Source: JAJRXR01 sp041402005
GTDB lineage: Bacteria > Planctomycetota > Phycisphaerae > Phycisphaerales > UBA1924
DNA length: 64,000 bases
Direction: 5' to 3'
NCBI GenBank assembly: GCA_041402005.1
Contig: JAWKTB010000005.1
Span: 62,001 to 126,000 of the forward strand
Shown here piece after piece: positions 33,524 to 46,239 of this stretch. A model generated the notes under the pieces. That model had not been told where the DNA came from. It saw only the letters and a list, made by a program, of their open reading frames with translations, and made no database searches. Within the stretch, counting starts at the first letter, position 1; every line of letters starts with the position of its first letter. The translations under genes and the position numbers were made by a program.

Positions 33524-36500
33524 ATGCTTCGACGCTCATTGGTTCTGCTCGGCCTTCTCGCGTTCATGCCCGCGACTCCGATCGCGTTCGCCCAGGCATC
33601 GACCACCGATCCCGGCGTGACGTTCCGTGTCTATCAGCTCGCGGGCGACCCCGAAGAGATCCCGACTCTCGCGCCGGACCAGACCCCCAACTTCGACCAG
33701 CGCCGGGAGTCGATCGACTACGAGACGGACGACTTCGGCGGCGTGCCGACGCCCCTCGTGACGCACGTCATCGGGGAGCTGCTCGTCGAGACGCCGGGCG
33801 CGTACCGCTTCCGGCTGACGAGCGATGATGGCTCACGCCTGACGATCGACGGGGACGTGATCATCAACAACGACGGGCGGCACGGCTCGATCGCGGTCAT
33901 GAGCGCTCCCCTGGAGCTCGAGGCCGGTCGGCACGCCTTGTTCGTCGAGCACTTCGACTACGTGGGGGCGCGGGTGCTCCGCCTGGAATGGCTCCCACCC
34001 GGCGCGACCAAGTACTCGCTGATCACATCCAAGAATCTGCGCACGGAGCGTGACCTGACGCGTGTGACCTCGCCGGGTGTCAAGCAGGTCGTCGGCGGGC
34101 GTCGCCCGGGCGATCGGGCGCCCCTCGATGGGGTGCATCCAGGGTGGACGCTCTCGACCATCCGCCCGCCCGGGTATGAGCCGAAGGTCGGCGCCATGGT
34201 GTTCTTGCCCGATGGGCGACTTGTCATCGGGACGTTCGATCCCTTGCAGCGGGACGACTACCAGCTGCCGGACATTGAGAGCAAGCCTCCAGATTCCCTC
34301 TACGCTCTTGACAACCTCGACGGCGCCCGTTCAGGGGACGTCACGATCACGCGGATCGCGGGCGACCTGTACGAGCCGACCGGGCTCTGCGTCGTCGACG
34401 GCGTGCTGTATGTCTCCAATCGGCGGGGTGTGGAACGCCTGCTCGACAAGGACGCCGACGGGTTCCTCGAGACGCACGAGGTCGTCGGTCATGGCTGGGA
34501 GGCCTGGAACTACCACCAGTTCGCGTTCGGTCTGATCCATCGCGACGGCAAGCTGTACACCGCGCTGTCAACGGCGATGGCGCCCCCGGGCTGGGAGGGG
34601 ATGAAGGAAAACGCCGGCCCGAATGGCCCGATGCGGGGCGGGATCGTCGAGATCGACATGGCCTCCAGCGACACTCGCATGATCGCGGGTGGTGTGCGCA
34701 CGCCGAACGGCCTCGGCTTCACCGCCGACGGGGCCATGATCTATCTCGACAACCAGGGCACCTGGATGCCGTGCAACCAGCTCTCCGAGGTGATCCCCTG
34801 GCGGTTCTATGGGCACTACAACTGGACGAACTACGTGCCCAAGCTTGGCGAGCGGTTCCCGCAGGGGGGGCACCCGAGCATGCTTTGCGACCGCCCGCGC
34901 ACGCCGGCGGCGGTGCTGATGCCGCACAACGAGGTGTGCAACTCGCCGACACAGCCCCTGGTGATCCCGTCCGGGATGTACACGGGGCAGCTGCTCGTCG
35001 GGGAGCTGACGGCCGGTGGCGTGCGACGGGTGATGCTGGAGCGCGTCAACGGGCAGCTCCAGGGCGCCCTCTTCCGCTTCACCCAGGGCCTGGAGTCCGG
35101 GGTCAACCGCATGGCCTGGGGGCCCGATGGGTCGCTCTACATCGGAGGCATCGGCGCCGGGGGGAACTGGAACTGGCGGGGGACGCAGTTCGGCCTCCAA
35201 CGCCTCACGCCGAACGGGCGGGTCGCCTTCGAGATGCTCGAGGTGCATGCGACGCCGACGGGGTTCCGGGTCTCGTTCACGCAGCCCGTGGACCGGGCAT
35301 GGCTCGCGGATCCGGCGAACTACGAGATAGAGTCATGGACGTACGCGCCGACGAGCGACTACGGCGGGCCGAAAGTCGATGAACGCACGCAACGGGTGGT
35401 TCGAGCCGTTCCGGGCGACGACGGCAGATCGGTCGAGATCGTCGTCGAGGGGATGGAGACCGGGCGGTGCTATCACCTGCGGACGGACCCCGTGAACGCC
35501 TCCGGCGAGGCGATCTGGTCCACCGAGGCCTGGTACACGCTGAATGCGATCCCGCGTGCGACACCGCCCCGGGACTCGTCGATCGGCGGGCGGCCGATCG
35601 AGACGGAGGGGGTTGGCGTGGGCGTGCTCCCGCCGGACGGCGCGGTGATGCTGACCGGGCGGAACTCCTCGGCGACAATGCTCTACGAGGGCAAGGAGTT
35701 CCCGCCCAAGCCAGTCACGCAGGACGACATCATCGCCGGTCCTGACTTCCTGAGCGTCGGGCAGGGGAGCGGCGACCTCGTCACGACGACGGAGTTCGGC
35801 GACGCCCGGATCCACGTCGAGTGGCTGAGCCCGCCCGGGGGCGAGGGGCAGATGGCCGGCAACAGCGGCGTCTATCTGCAAGGGCGTTACGAGATCCAGG
35901 TGCTCGGGACGCTTGCGGGTCAGACGCCCCCCGCCCTCAACGAGGCGGGCGCCATCTACAACATCAAGCGGGCCGACATGAACGCGTCGAACGGGCCCGG
36001 CCAGTGGCAGGCGTACGACATCTGGTTCCGGGCGCCCCGGTTCAAGGACGGCAAGAAGACCGATGACGCCCGCGTCACGGTCTACTGGAACGGCGAGCTG
36101 ATCCACGATGACGTCGATGTCCCGCACGGGACGGGCGCCCAGGAGGCCAACGCGGAGCAGGCCGGCGAGGGGCTCGACTTCCAGATCGGTCCGCTGCGTC
36201 TGCAGGACCATCCGTCCGCGGCCGAGGGGCCCGTTCGCTACCGCAACGTCTGGATCAAGCCGCTCGGCGACACAACGTACGAACCCGGGGAGTGGGAACG
36301 CTTCTTCGATGGCGACTCGGACGCGTGGATGGTCCGGGGCGGGCATGCGAACTTCACGAGCGCCGATGGCGAGCTTGTCGGATCGTCCGTACCGAACTCA
36401 CACAACTCGTTCTACACGAGCAAGGGCGCCTACTCGGACTTCGAGCTGATTTACGAGGCCAAGGTCGATCCCCGTCTGAACTCGGGCGTGCAGATCCGCT

Positions 36501-36931
36501 CGGAAGTCATGGGGGGCGCCGACAACCGCGAGGGTGGGCTTCGCGGCTACCAGATCGAGATCGACCCCGGCGAGCGGGCGTACACCGCCGGCGTCTACGA
36601 CGAGCAGCGCCGGGGGTGGCTCCACCCGCTGCACGCGGCCCCTTACGCCAGGCGGGCCTTCCGCCCGGGCGAGTGGAACGAGATCCGCGTCGTCGCGACC
36701 GGACCGATCATCCGGACGTGGCTCAACGGCGTTCCGACGGCCGAGGTCTTCGACGCGGCGAGCGCGAGCGGTCGTATCGGCTTCCAGGTGCACGACGTGG
36801 GCGATCTTGCCGAGCCGCTGGAGGTTCGGTTCCGCAACGCGCGGATCCGGGAGTTGACGCCACGATCTTCCGGTGAGCATGCGGGCGCTGAGGCGCCTGG
36901 CGTCTCAGGTCATTCGGTCATCGAGGGGTAG
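33524..36931 (+). CDS. Large secreted PA14 / beta-propeller / double DUF1080 protein
   Basis: ATG 33524 (MLRRSLVLLGLLAFMPATPI) gives a signal peptide and a 1135-residue protein; the frame is open upstream but the promoter box and signal peptide favour this start. Domains in order: PA14 at about 30-155 (TPGAYRFRLTSDDGSRLTID); a glucose/sorbosone-dehydrogenase-like propeller at about 204-565 (YEPKVGAMVFLPDGRLVIGT, VRTPNGLGFTADGAMIYLDN); a beta-sandwich at about 570-670. Two 3-keto-disaccharide hydrolase (DUF1080) domains follow at about 706-918 (GNSGVYLQGRYEIQVLG) and 919-1115 (LNSGVQIRSEVMG, YQIEIDPGERAYTAGVYDEQ). The combination suggests an exported enzyme acting on oxidised sugars or glycans. 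No c-type haem motif is present, unlike some relatives. Confidence 0.85.
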   Translation: MLRRSLVLLGLLAFMPATPIAFAQASTTDPGVTFRVYQLAGDPEEIPTLAPDQTPNFDQRRESIDYETDDFGGVPTPLVTHVIGELLVETPGAYRFRLTSDDGSRLTIDGDVIINNDGRHGSIAVMSAPLELEAGRHALFVEHFDYVGARVLRLEWLPPGATKYSLITSKNLRTERDLTRVTSPGVKQVVGGRRPGDRAPLDGVHPGWTLSTIRPPGYEPKVGAMVFLPDGRLVIGTFDPLQRDDYQLPDIESKPPDSLYALDNLDGARSGDVTITRIAGDLYEPTGLCVVDGVLYVSNRRGVERLLDKDADGFLETHEVVGHGWEAWNYHQFAFGLIHRDGKLYTALSTAMAPPGWEGMKENAGPNGPMRGGIVEIDMASSDTRMIAGGVRTPNGLGFTADGAMIYLDNQGTWMPCNQLSEVIPWRFYGHYNWTNYVPKLGERFPQGGHPSMLCDRPRTPAAVLMPHNEVCNSPTQPLVIPSGMYTGQLLVGELTAGGVRRVMLERVNGQLQGALFRFTQGLESGVNRMAWGPDGSLYIGGIGAGGNWNWRGTQFGLQRLTPNGRVAFEMLEVHATPTGFRVSFTQPVDRAWLADPANYEIESWTYAPTSDYGGPKVDERTQRVVRAVPGDDGRSVEIVVEGMETGRCYHLRTDPVNASGEAIWSTEAWYTLNAIPRATPPRDSSIGGRPIETEGVGVGVLPPDGAVMLTGRNSSATMLYEGKEFPPKPVTQDDIIAGPDFLSVGQGSGDLVTTTEFGDARIHVEWLSPPGGEGQMAGNSGVYLQGRYEIQVLGTLAGQTPPALNEAGAIYNIKRADMNASNGPGQWQAYDIWFRAPRFKDGKKTDDARVTVYWNGELIHDDVDVPHGTGAQEANAEQAGEGLDFQIGPLRLQDHPSAAEGPVRYRNVWIKPLGDTTYEPGEWERFFDGDSDAWMVRGGHANFTSADGELVGSSVPNSHNSFYTSKGAYSDFELIYEAKVDPRLNSGVQIRSEVMGGADNREGGLRGYQIEIDPGERAYTAGVYDEQRRGWLHPLHAAPYARRAFRPGEWNEIRVVATGPIIRTWLNGVPTAEVFDAASASGRIGFQVHDVGDLAEPLEVRFRNARIRELTPRSSGEHAGAEAPGVSGHSVIEG

Positions 36932-36996
36932 CGCACCGGCATCCGGCGTCGATGGATTGAACCTCCCGGGTGAGCCTGAGCGCGGTCCGAGTGCGC

Positions 36997-37036
36997 AAAA
37001 AAACGGCCCGCCCCGTACACCCCGGGCGGGCCGTTT
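36997..37036 (-). terminator. Intrinsic terminator, strongest on the minus strand
   Basis: Arms AAACGGCCCGCCC (37001-37013) and GGGCGGGCCGTTT (37024-37036) form a perfect 13-bp stem with a 10-base loop. On the minus strand the stem is followed by a run of seven T (36997-37003 read in reverse), which terminates the beta-helix gene ending at 37055. On the plus strand only three T precede a C, so it may act weakly for the gene ending at 36931. Confidence 0.9.
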
Positions 37037-37054
37037 CGTTGGTGCGACTCCCGG

Positions 37055-38998
37055 TTACGGGCAGCCGGCGCCGAAGGCGGTGAGGAAGGCGAGGACGTCG
37101 GAGAAGTCGTAGGTCCCGAAGGGCGCGGCGAGGTCCGCGGCGGCGCCCATGGACCCGAAGGCGGTGAGGAAGGCGAGGACGTCGGAGAAGTCAAGCGTCC
37201 CGAGAGGCTCGGCGAGGTCCGCGGCGCAGTCGGGCTGCATCGTGAACTCGTACGCGCCCATGTCGATCGGCTCGTAGAGGGCCAGGTTCGGGGCGTCCGG
37301 GTCGTCAACGATGCGAGCGTTTCCGTCGAGGTCGACCGTCATGCCCAGCGACGTGACGTTGAAGGAGTCGCCCGCGTCGATGGCCGGCGAGCCGGCGGTG
37401 ATGCGGTAATCGCCCGCGGGGGCGTCGGCGAACATGGGATCGCCCAGGACGAACGCGAAGCCGAGTGAGGTCGTGCCCGCGCCGGTGAAATAGTCCTCCT
37501 GGGCGGCGGTGTCGAAGAGGTTGGAATCGGAGGCGATGATCGCCGAGCCATTGGCGACGAAGGAGAATCCGTCGACGGGCGTGCCGATCGAGAAGATGTT
37601 GTTGATCGCCTGGGCCTGGACGCCGGCGGCGGCGCTGGAGGCCATGAGGGCGGCGGAGTTGGCGTAGGCGCCGTAGGGCCCGTTGGCGCCGTCGTTCGGG
37701 CGGGCGTGCCCGCTGCCGTCATCGCCCTCGCAGTAGTTGGGCCATCCACCCGTGCCGCCGTAGCCGCCGTAGGAGGGCGTGGTGTTGTTGACGCGGTCGC
37801 CGCGATCGCCGCGATCGCCGGGGACGATGTCGGCGACGGTGTTCTGGCTAAAGATGGCTCGCACGGGGGCGTTCTCGACGACGAAGGCGTTGGCCCAGCC
37901 GGCGGCGCCGCCGACGCCGCCGTTGGTGTCATGCCCGCAGTAGCCGCCGTCGCCTCCGTTGCCGCCGCAGACGAAGGTGATGCCGGTGTCGGCGCCATTG
38001 CCACCCCCGCCGCCCTGGGCGCCATACCCGCCGCGTCCGCCCTTACCGCCGGCGCCGCCGACGATGCCGTGGAAGAGGTTCTGGTAGACGCGGACTTGGG
38101 CGGTGGGGTCCGAAGCCCAGACGCCGGCGGCGTATCCGCCCGCGCCACCGTTGCCCGCGGCGCCGGCGTTGCCGCCGTCGCCGCCATCACCGCCATCGCC
38201 GACGGCGACGAAGGCGTAGCCGTTGCCGCCGTCGCCGCCGCGCGAGCCCGAGCCGCCGAAGCCGCCGGCTCCGCCCTTGCCGGCGGCCAGGTCGGAGAAG
38301 GTGCAGTAAGAGACGGTGGCGGTGGCGCCCGTGGTCATGCGGATGGCGACGGCGTCGGCGCCGCGCTTTCCATTCCCGCCCGGGCCTCCGTTCCCACCGT
38401 CGGCTCCGTTGTAACCGTCGAGGTGGCCGGAGTTCCCGTCGTTGGCGTTGCCGACGATCGTGCCACCGGCGCCGCCGGCGCCGTCATTGCCCGTGGCGCC
38501 GATGATGTTGAAGATCTTGCTCCAGGCGACGCTGATGTTGGCGTTGTCGGTGGCGTAGACGCCGTAGGCGGGCTGCTCCTGACTTGCGGAGCGGACGTCG
38601 GAGATCTCGCAGTGGTCGAACTCGGGGGTGGCGCCGATGACGCGGACCGCCTGGGCCTGCGTGCCGTGGATCGCGGCATACGCGAGCGAGCCGTCGGAGC
38701 CCGGCTCGAACCGGATGCCATTCCAGCGGCTGGAGGTGGGCTGGAAGACGGACATCTGGGCCTCGCTGGCGTCGACGTCGAGGACGCCCCCGCTCTGCAC
38801 GATGATCGACACACCCGGGGAGACGTTGACGGTCACGCCGGGCTCGACGTGCAGCGTGCCCTGGATCACGAGGTTCTCGGTGACGGCGATCGTCTCGCCG
38901 GTGTGCCAGGTGAGATCGCCCACGATGGTGTCGGCGCCGGCCGCCGAGGCGAGCAGCGAGCAGGCCGAGAGGGCCACGATGGTGTGCTGGATGGACAT
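37055..38998 (-). CDS. Secreted glycine-rich right-handed beta-helix protein with twin dockerin-like C-terminus
   Basis: ATG 38998 (MSIQHTIVALSACSLLASAA) was chosen over an upstream start because it begins a clear signal peptide. The 647-residue product starts with a parallel beta-helix region (VVQSGG-like turns, RWNGIRFEPGSDGSLAYAAI). A 250-residue glycine/asparagine-rich section (GGDGGNGYAFVAVGDGGDGG; GGKGGRGGYGAQGGGGGNGA) follows, and then further beta-helix rungs (INNIFSIGTPVDGF; SPAIDAGDSFNVTS). The last 50 residues are two copies of a motif of the form DLAxPxGTxDFSDVLAFLTAFG, ending GCP. It should be an exported surface or matrix protein; no catalytic site is recognised. It is divergent from ECF sigma/kinase pair 1. 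Confidence 0.85.
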   Translation of the reverse strand: MSIQHTIVALSACSLLASAAGADTIVGDLTWHTGETIAVTENLVIQGTLHVEPGVTVNVSPGVSIIVQSGGVLDVDASEAQMSVFQPTSSRWNGIRFEPGSDGSLAYAAIHGTQAQAVRVIGATPEFDHCEISDVRSASQEQPAYGVYATDNANISVAWSKIFNIIGATGNDGAGGAGGTIVGNANDGNSGHLDGYNGADGGNGGPGGNGKRGADAVAIRMTTGATATVSYCTFSDLAAGKGGAGGFGGSGSRGGDGGNGYAFVAVGDGGDGGDGGNAGAAGNGGAGGYAAGVWASDPTAQVRVYQNLFHGIVGGAGGKGGRGGYGAQGGGGGNGADTGITFVCGGNGGDGGYCGHDTNGGVGGAAGWANAFVVENAPVRAIFSQNTVADIVPGDRGDRGDRVNNTTPSYGGYGGTGGWPNYCEGDDGSGHARPNDGANGPYGAYANSAALMASSAAAGVQAQAINNIFSIGTPVDGFSFVANGSAIIASDSNLFDTAAQEDYFTGAGTTSLGFAFVLGDPMFADAPAGDYRITAGSPAIDAGDSFNVTSLGMTVDLDGNARIVDDPDAPNLALYEPIDMGAYEFTMQPDCAADLAEPLGTLDFSDVLAFLTAFGSMGAAADLAAPFGTYDFSDVLAFLTAFGAGCP

Positions 38999-39234
38999 GG
39001 TCGGTCTCCGTGTGTGGTCTGGTTCGGGGGCCCGGGCATGGGCCGCACTCCGAGGGACGACGCCCACCCGGCGTGCGCCCGACCAACTTCCAAGAATTCC
39101 GGATCTTGACGACGACGCCCCCCAAGATCGCCCGCCCGGCGGGCGGTTCGGGCCCGCTCGGGTCCTCGCTGAGGGGATCCCCCTACGTCGCGTCCGCCCA
39201 TGGACTTACACTGGATGGACGCGGGAGGCCCACC

Positions 39235-39803
39235 TTGCCCACGGTTCCGCAAGAGACGGTGACCCGTCTGCTCAACACGCTGGCGACCGGCGACGCGGCG
39301 GCCGCGGACGAGCTGATGCCCATCGTCTATGACGAGTTGCGGGCGATGGCCGGGGCCATGCTCCGCGACCAACGCCGTGGGCACACCCTCCAGGCGACCG
39401 CCCTGGTCAATGAGGCGTACCTGAAGCTCGCCGCGGCGCCCGTGCGGGCACAGTGCCGGGCCCAGTTCATGCTCCTGGCCTCGCGGGCGATGCGGAGCAT
39501 CCTGGTCGATCACGCGAGGGCCAGGCGGCGCTTGAAGCGCGGCGGGGACCAACAACGCGTTTCCCTCATGAGTGCCGACGGCGCGGAAACCGGCCCGGAT
39601 CAGATCGACCTGATCGCCCTGGACGAGGCCCTGACCCGCCTGGCGGAGCTGGACGAGCGGAAGGCGAAGCTCATCGAGCTCCGGTTCTTCGCGGGGTTGT
39701 CGCTCGAGGACGCCGCCGACGCGCTCGGCGTGGCCCGCTCGACCGCCTCGGAGGACGCCAGGACCGCCCGGGCCTGGCTGGCCCGCCAGCTCGAGGGCCC
39801 CTC

Positions 39804-39807
<4 letters not shown>
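39235..39807 (+). CDS. ECF-type RNA polymerase sigma factor (planctomycete/TIGR02999-like), pair 1
   Basis: The chosen start is TTG 39235 (PTVPQETVTRLLNTLATGDA), because GGGAGG at 39222-39227 is well spaced and the in-frame ATG/GTG alternatives do not fit. The product has 190 residues. The sigma-2 region is YDELRAMAGAMLRDQRRGHT-LQATALVNEAYLKL, and the sigma-4 region is LDERKAKLIELRFFAGLSLE followed by the helix-turn-helix ALGVARSTASEDARTARAWL. It is coupled to the kinase gene by an ATGA overlap. This class is thought to answer to the kinase rather than a classical anti-sigma factor. Confidence 0.88.
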
Positions 39808-42758
<2,951 letters not shown>

Positions 42759-42762
42759 GCAC

Positions 42763-42966
42763 TCAACGGGTGGCATCGTGCTCCGTCTTACATGGAAAAT
42801 CTGACCCTTGCCGGGCGGGCGACGGGGTCTCTTGATCGAACACCGCGCGGACCGGGGGTGTGTCGAGGTCCTCGAACTGGCCTCGCCTCGCCGCCCAGAT
42901 GAACGCGCCGACACCGGCGGCGGCCAGCGCGAGCGCGACGGGAAGCATGATGAGGATCACGCTCAT
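42763..42966 (-). CDS. ccoS: cbb3-type oxidase assembly protein CcoS
   Basis: The product has 67 residues. One membrane helix (MSVILIMLPVALALAAAGVG) is followed by the family signature FIWAARRGQFEDLDTPPVRA. CcoS is needed to install haem b and copper cofactors in cbb3 oxidase. It is the last gene of the cco operon and overlaps the ccoI stop (ATGA). Its own stop is four bases from that of the convergent kinase gene. Confidence 0.93.
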   Translation of the reverse strand: MSVILIMLPVALALAAAGVGAFIWAARRGQFEDLDTPPVRAVFDQETPSPARQGSDFPCKTEHDATR

Positions 42967-45446
42967 CGCTCATTCCCCAGACGCCCGGCGTGCAGGGCGA
43001 TCGCCACTACCGCCAGCGAGCTCACGGGCATCAACACCGCGGCGAGGAGCGCTGACATAAGCCCCACCATCGCGAGCCCCGCCGCGATCGCGTTGTAGAG
43101 TGCAGAGACCGTCAGGCAGATCCAGACGATGCGCATGGTTCCATGCGAGCGATCGATCAGCTCCACGATCGGCGCCAGGCCCTCGTCGGTGAGGTAGACG
43201 TCCGCGGCTTCCAGGCTCGCCTCGGCCCCGCCGTGGACGCCGATGCCCACGCTGGCGCTGGCCATTGCGGCGGCGTCGTTGACGCCGTCACCGACCATGA
43301 CGACACGCCGCCCGTCTCGACGAAGCCGCTCGACCGTCGCGGCCTTACCCTCCGGGCTGACGCCGCCCTCGCCTGCGCCGTCGAGGCCAATCTGGCGGCA
43401 GACCGCATCGACGACGCCCTGCTGATCACCCGAGAGCACACGGACCTCCCAGCCGCGAGCGCGCAGGCGTTCAACGGAAGCGCTTGCGTCCGTACGGACT
43501 GCGTCGCCGAGCTCGGCGAGCGCCGCCACCCGCCCTCCGGAAGCGACGAGAAGCGGTGTACGCCCGGAAAGGGAGGCGGCGCGGGCTTGCTCTCTCCAAG
43601 AAACCTCGATCGGGACGCCGAGAGACTCGAGGTAGCTCGGAGAACCGGCCGCGAGTCGGACACCGGAGACGGTCCCCCGCACGCCGCCGCCCGGCGTGTG
43701 CTCGCGGTCGGCGACCGCGTGGGGTTCGTCGGCGAGCTTCGCCAGCGCGAGCGCGATCGGGTGCGACGAGCCCAGTTCCAGGGCGGCGACGAGCGGGCGC
43801 AGGCCGGCATCTCCGCGCCAACCCACGAGCGACGCCCGGCCCTCTGTGATCGTGCCGGTCTTGTCGAGGAGGATGAGGCCGGGCGAGGCCAGGGCTTGAA
43901 GCACACCGGCGTCCTTGACGAGCGCGCCGTGCCTGGCGGCACGCCCCGCGGCGACACCCATCGCGAGCCCGGTCGCCAGGCCGAGCCCGCAAGGGCACGC
44001 GACGATCAGCAGTGCGGTCGCGTGCTCGAGTGCCGTATGGACGCCGGCGTGCGCCCAGATCGCGACCGTCACCAGGGCGAGCATAATGACCGCGAGGACG
44101 AACCACCCCGCCACGCGGTCTGCGGCACGGACGATCGGCGCCCGCCTCGCGCCGGCGTCGGCGACGAGTTTCATGAGTCGTCCGACACGCGTTTGATCGC
44201 CGATGGCGGTCACTCGGAGGCGCAGCGGGGCGCGCAGGTTCGTGGCGCCCGCGGTCGCGTCGTCGCCCGGGGCGACCGAACGGGGCAGCGATTCACCGGT
44301 CAGGATCGCTTCATCGACGCTCGAGATACCGGACTCGATCACGCCGTCGGCTGGGATCGTGTCGCCCGCGCGGACCTCGACGAGGTCGCGGACCTCCACG
44401 CTGTCGATCGGGATGGCGCGGATGACACCGTCCTCGCCTACCACGTTCGCGACGCTCGGCGCCAGCGACAGCATCAGCTCGATCGAATCGATCGCGGCCC
44501 GATGCTGGCGCTGCTGCACCCATCGCCCGACCAGCAGCAGGAACACCAGCACGCTGAGGGTGTCGAAGTAGATCTGTCCCTCGCCCCGGATCGTGTTGAA
44601 CACGCCCCAAGCGCCGCCGGCCGCGAGGGCGATCGCGATGGGGAGATCGAGGTGCGCCGTCCGCGTGCGCAGGGCGCTCAAAGCGCCACGGAAGAAGACC
44701 CGGCCCGGCCATGACAGGCTGACTAGGGCGAGCCCCATGCTCAGCCAACGGAACAGCGACTCCCAGAACGAGTCGATCCCCGAGATGGCGCCCGAATACA
44801 GCGCGACGGCGAAGAGCATGATGTTGCCGGCGCACGCGCCGGCAACCGCGACGCGGACGAGGAACATCCGGTCCTCCATCGCCCTCGCCTCGCGCGCGGC
44901 CTTGCCCCTGGCGGGGTGCGGTCGGTAGCCGAGCCTGTCGAGCCGACGCGCGACGTCCGGGAGCGTGATCGCGTTAGGTCGGTACCACACGCGGAGCACG
45001 CCCGATCGGAGCCCGACGCGCGCCTCGGCGACACCCGGAGCCACCCTTGGCAGACGTTCGAGCAGCCAGACACATGCGGCGCAATGAACGCCCTCGAGCA
45101 GAAACTCCGTCTCGCACAGCCCGCCCGGGCAGGGGCGGACGAACGCCCGTTGGTACGCCGGGCTGGCGAACTCCTCGAAGCTGCCTCCGGTCGTGATGGG
45201 GCGTTGGGCATTGGTCTCGACCGCGTCGCGGACCTCGTAGTACGCCTCGAGCCCGGCGCCGTGGAGCACGTTCCAGACGCTCTCGCACCCGGCGCAGCAG
45301 AACTGCTCGGGCCGGTCCGCAGCGACGAGCCCCTCAGGGACATCCAGCCCGCAATGGCTGCACCGGATCACGCCGACGGCGTGTGCCGTGGGTTGGCGTC
45401 GCCCGTCGACGGGGATGCTGGGCGCCTGGGTCATCTCAATCGCCAT
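42963..45446 (-). CDS. ccoI: Copper-transporting P1B ATPase CcoI
   Basis: The product has 827 residues. An N-terminal Cys-rich segment (IRCSHCGLDVPEGL; QFCCAGCESVW) and a heavy-metal-associated domain (EGVHCAACVWLLERLPRVAP) precede the P-type ATPase core. That core has ILTGESLPRSVAPGD, the transmembrane CPC in IVACPCGLGLATGLAMGVAA, DKTGTITEGRASLV, the HP in GSSHPIALALAKL and VMVGDGVNDAAAMASASVGI. CcoI supplies copper for the CuB site. Position between the SafE-like gene and ccoS is the classical ccoGHIS arrangement. The start overlaps the upstream gene by 11 bases. Confidence 0.94.
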   Translation of the reverse strand: MAIEMTQAPSIPVDGRRQPTAHAVGVIRCSHCGLDVPEGLVAADRPEQFCCAGCESVWNVLHGAGLEAYYEVRDAVETNAQRPITTGGSFEEFASPAYQRAFVRPCPGGLCETEFLLEGVHCAACVWLLERLPRVAPGVAEARVGLRSGVLRVWYRPNAITLPDVARRLDRLGYRPHPARGKAAREARAMEDRMFLVRVAVAGACAGNIMLFAVALYSGAISGIDSFWESLFRWLSMGLALVSLSWPGRVFFRGALSALRTRTAHLDLPIAIALAAGGAWGVFNTIRGEGQIYFDTLSVLVFLLLVGRWVQQRQHRAAIDSIELMLSLAPSVANVVGEDGVIRAIPIDSVEVRDLVEVRAGDTIPADGVIESGISSVDEAILTGESLPRSVAPGDDATAGATNLRAPLRLRVTAIGDQTRVGRLMKLVADAGARRAPIVRAADRVAGWFVLAVIMLALVTVAIWAHAGVHTALEHATALLIVACPCGLGLATGLAMGVAAGRAARHGALVKDAGVLQALASPGLILLDKTGTITEGRASLVGWRGDAGLRPLVAALELGSSHPIALALAKLADEPHAVADREHTPGGGVRGTVSGVRLAAGSPSYLESLGVPIEVSWREQARAASLSGRTPLLVASGGRVAALAELGDAVRTDASASVERLRARGWEVRVLSGDQQGVVDAVCRQIGLDGAGEGGVSPEGKAATVERLRRDGRRVVMVGDGVNDAAAMASASVGIGVHGGAEASLEAADVYLTDEGLAPIVELIDRSHGTMRIVWICLTVSALYNAIAAGLAMVGLMSALLAAVLMPVSSLAVVAIALHAGRLGNER

Positions 45447-46233
45447 CGGGCTCGCAGAGAGGGCAGGTGAAGGCGTCGGGATCGGGAACGCCGCCAGTGG
45501 GGTCGTGGAGGGATGTCGAGGTCATGAGACCGAGATCGCTCTGGCGAATGATCGGGGCCGTCACTCGGGCAACGACCATGTACAACCCGACGCCCACGAG
45601 TGCGAGTGACGTCAGCATGGGTAGATGACGTCGCAGGGGACCGGCCAGTGCTTGTGCTCCCACGCCGAGCGAGATCAGCACGGGCAGTGTCCCGAGCCAG
45701 AACACCGCCATCGTGAGCGCGCCGAGCTCGGGGCGGCCCGTGCCGGCGGCCGTGATCGCGAAGGCGTACAGCCACCCGCAGGGGAGCAGCGTCGTCAGGA
45801 GACCGATGAGCAGGGCGCGCGGGACCGGAGCCATGCCCAGGGCCCGGCGCTGTCCCAGCTCAACGACGCGCCGGAAGCGCGAGGGGACGAGGTCCAGCTT
45901 GATGCGCACGCCGCGCAGTCGGGCCAGTGTGAACACGCCGTAGGCGATCATGAGGGCGCCGGCGACGCCGGCCGCGACGCGCTGGACGCCCACCATCGAT
46001 CCACCGAGGTCCAGTGCGGCGCCGACGGCGCCCGCGATCGTGCCGAGGCAGGTGTATGTCAACAGTCGCCCGCCGTGATACGCGACATGCAGGCGGAGTT
46101 GCTCTCCCCGCGATGGCTCCCTGTCGGCTCCGACGGCAAAGAGAAGAAACGCCCCGCACATGCCCGCGCAATGCAGGCTGCCGAGCACGCTCGCCGCAAA
46201 GACCGCCCCGATGAGGAGGGTGATCTGGTCCAC
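45436..46233 (-). CDS. TauE/SafE-like membrane protein of the ccoGHIS assembly cluster
   Basis: The product has 265 residues from GTG 46233. Six or so membrane segments are present. LGSLHCAGMCGAFLLFAVGA is the SafE/DsbD-like signature with a His-Cys-x-x-x-Cys motif, and LIGLLTTLLPCGWLYAFAIT matches the second conserved LLPCGWLY. A family member is found in many cbb3 assembly operons, where copper or thiol handling is suspected. The C-terminal tail FTCPLCEPDGD holds a further CxxC. It lies six bases after fixH. Confidence 0.82.
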   Translation of the reverse strand: MDQITLLIGAVFAASVLGSLHCAGMCGAFLLFAVGADREPSRGEQLRLHVAYHGGRLLTYTCLGTIAGAVGAALDLGGSMVGVQRVAAGVAGALMIAYGVFTLARLRGVRIKLDLVPSRFRRVVELGQRRALGMAPVPRALLIGLLTTLLPCGWLYAFAITAAGTGRPELGALTMAVFWLGTLPVLISLGVGAQALAGPLRRHLPMLTSLALVGVGLYMVVARVTAPIIRQSDLGLMTSTSLHDPTGGVPDPDAFTCPLCEPDGD

Positions 46234-46239
46234 CGCGTC

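Noticed and set aside
37800..38300. Short regularly repeated GC-rich units resembling a repeat array or CRISPR
   Set aside because: They are codons of GGxGG repeats in a continuous reading frame; no constant repeat with variable spacers of fixed length exists.
43143..44714. Plus-strand open frame of 523 codons
   Set aside because: It is antisense to ccoI, which has all P-type ATPase motifs.
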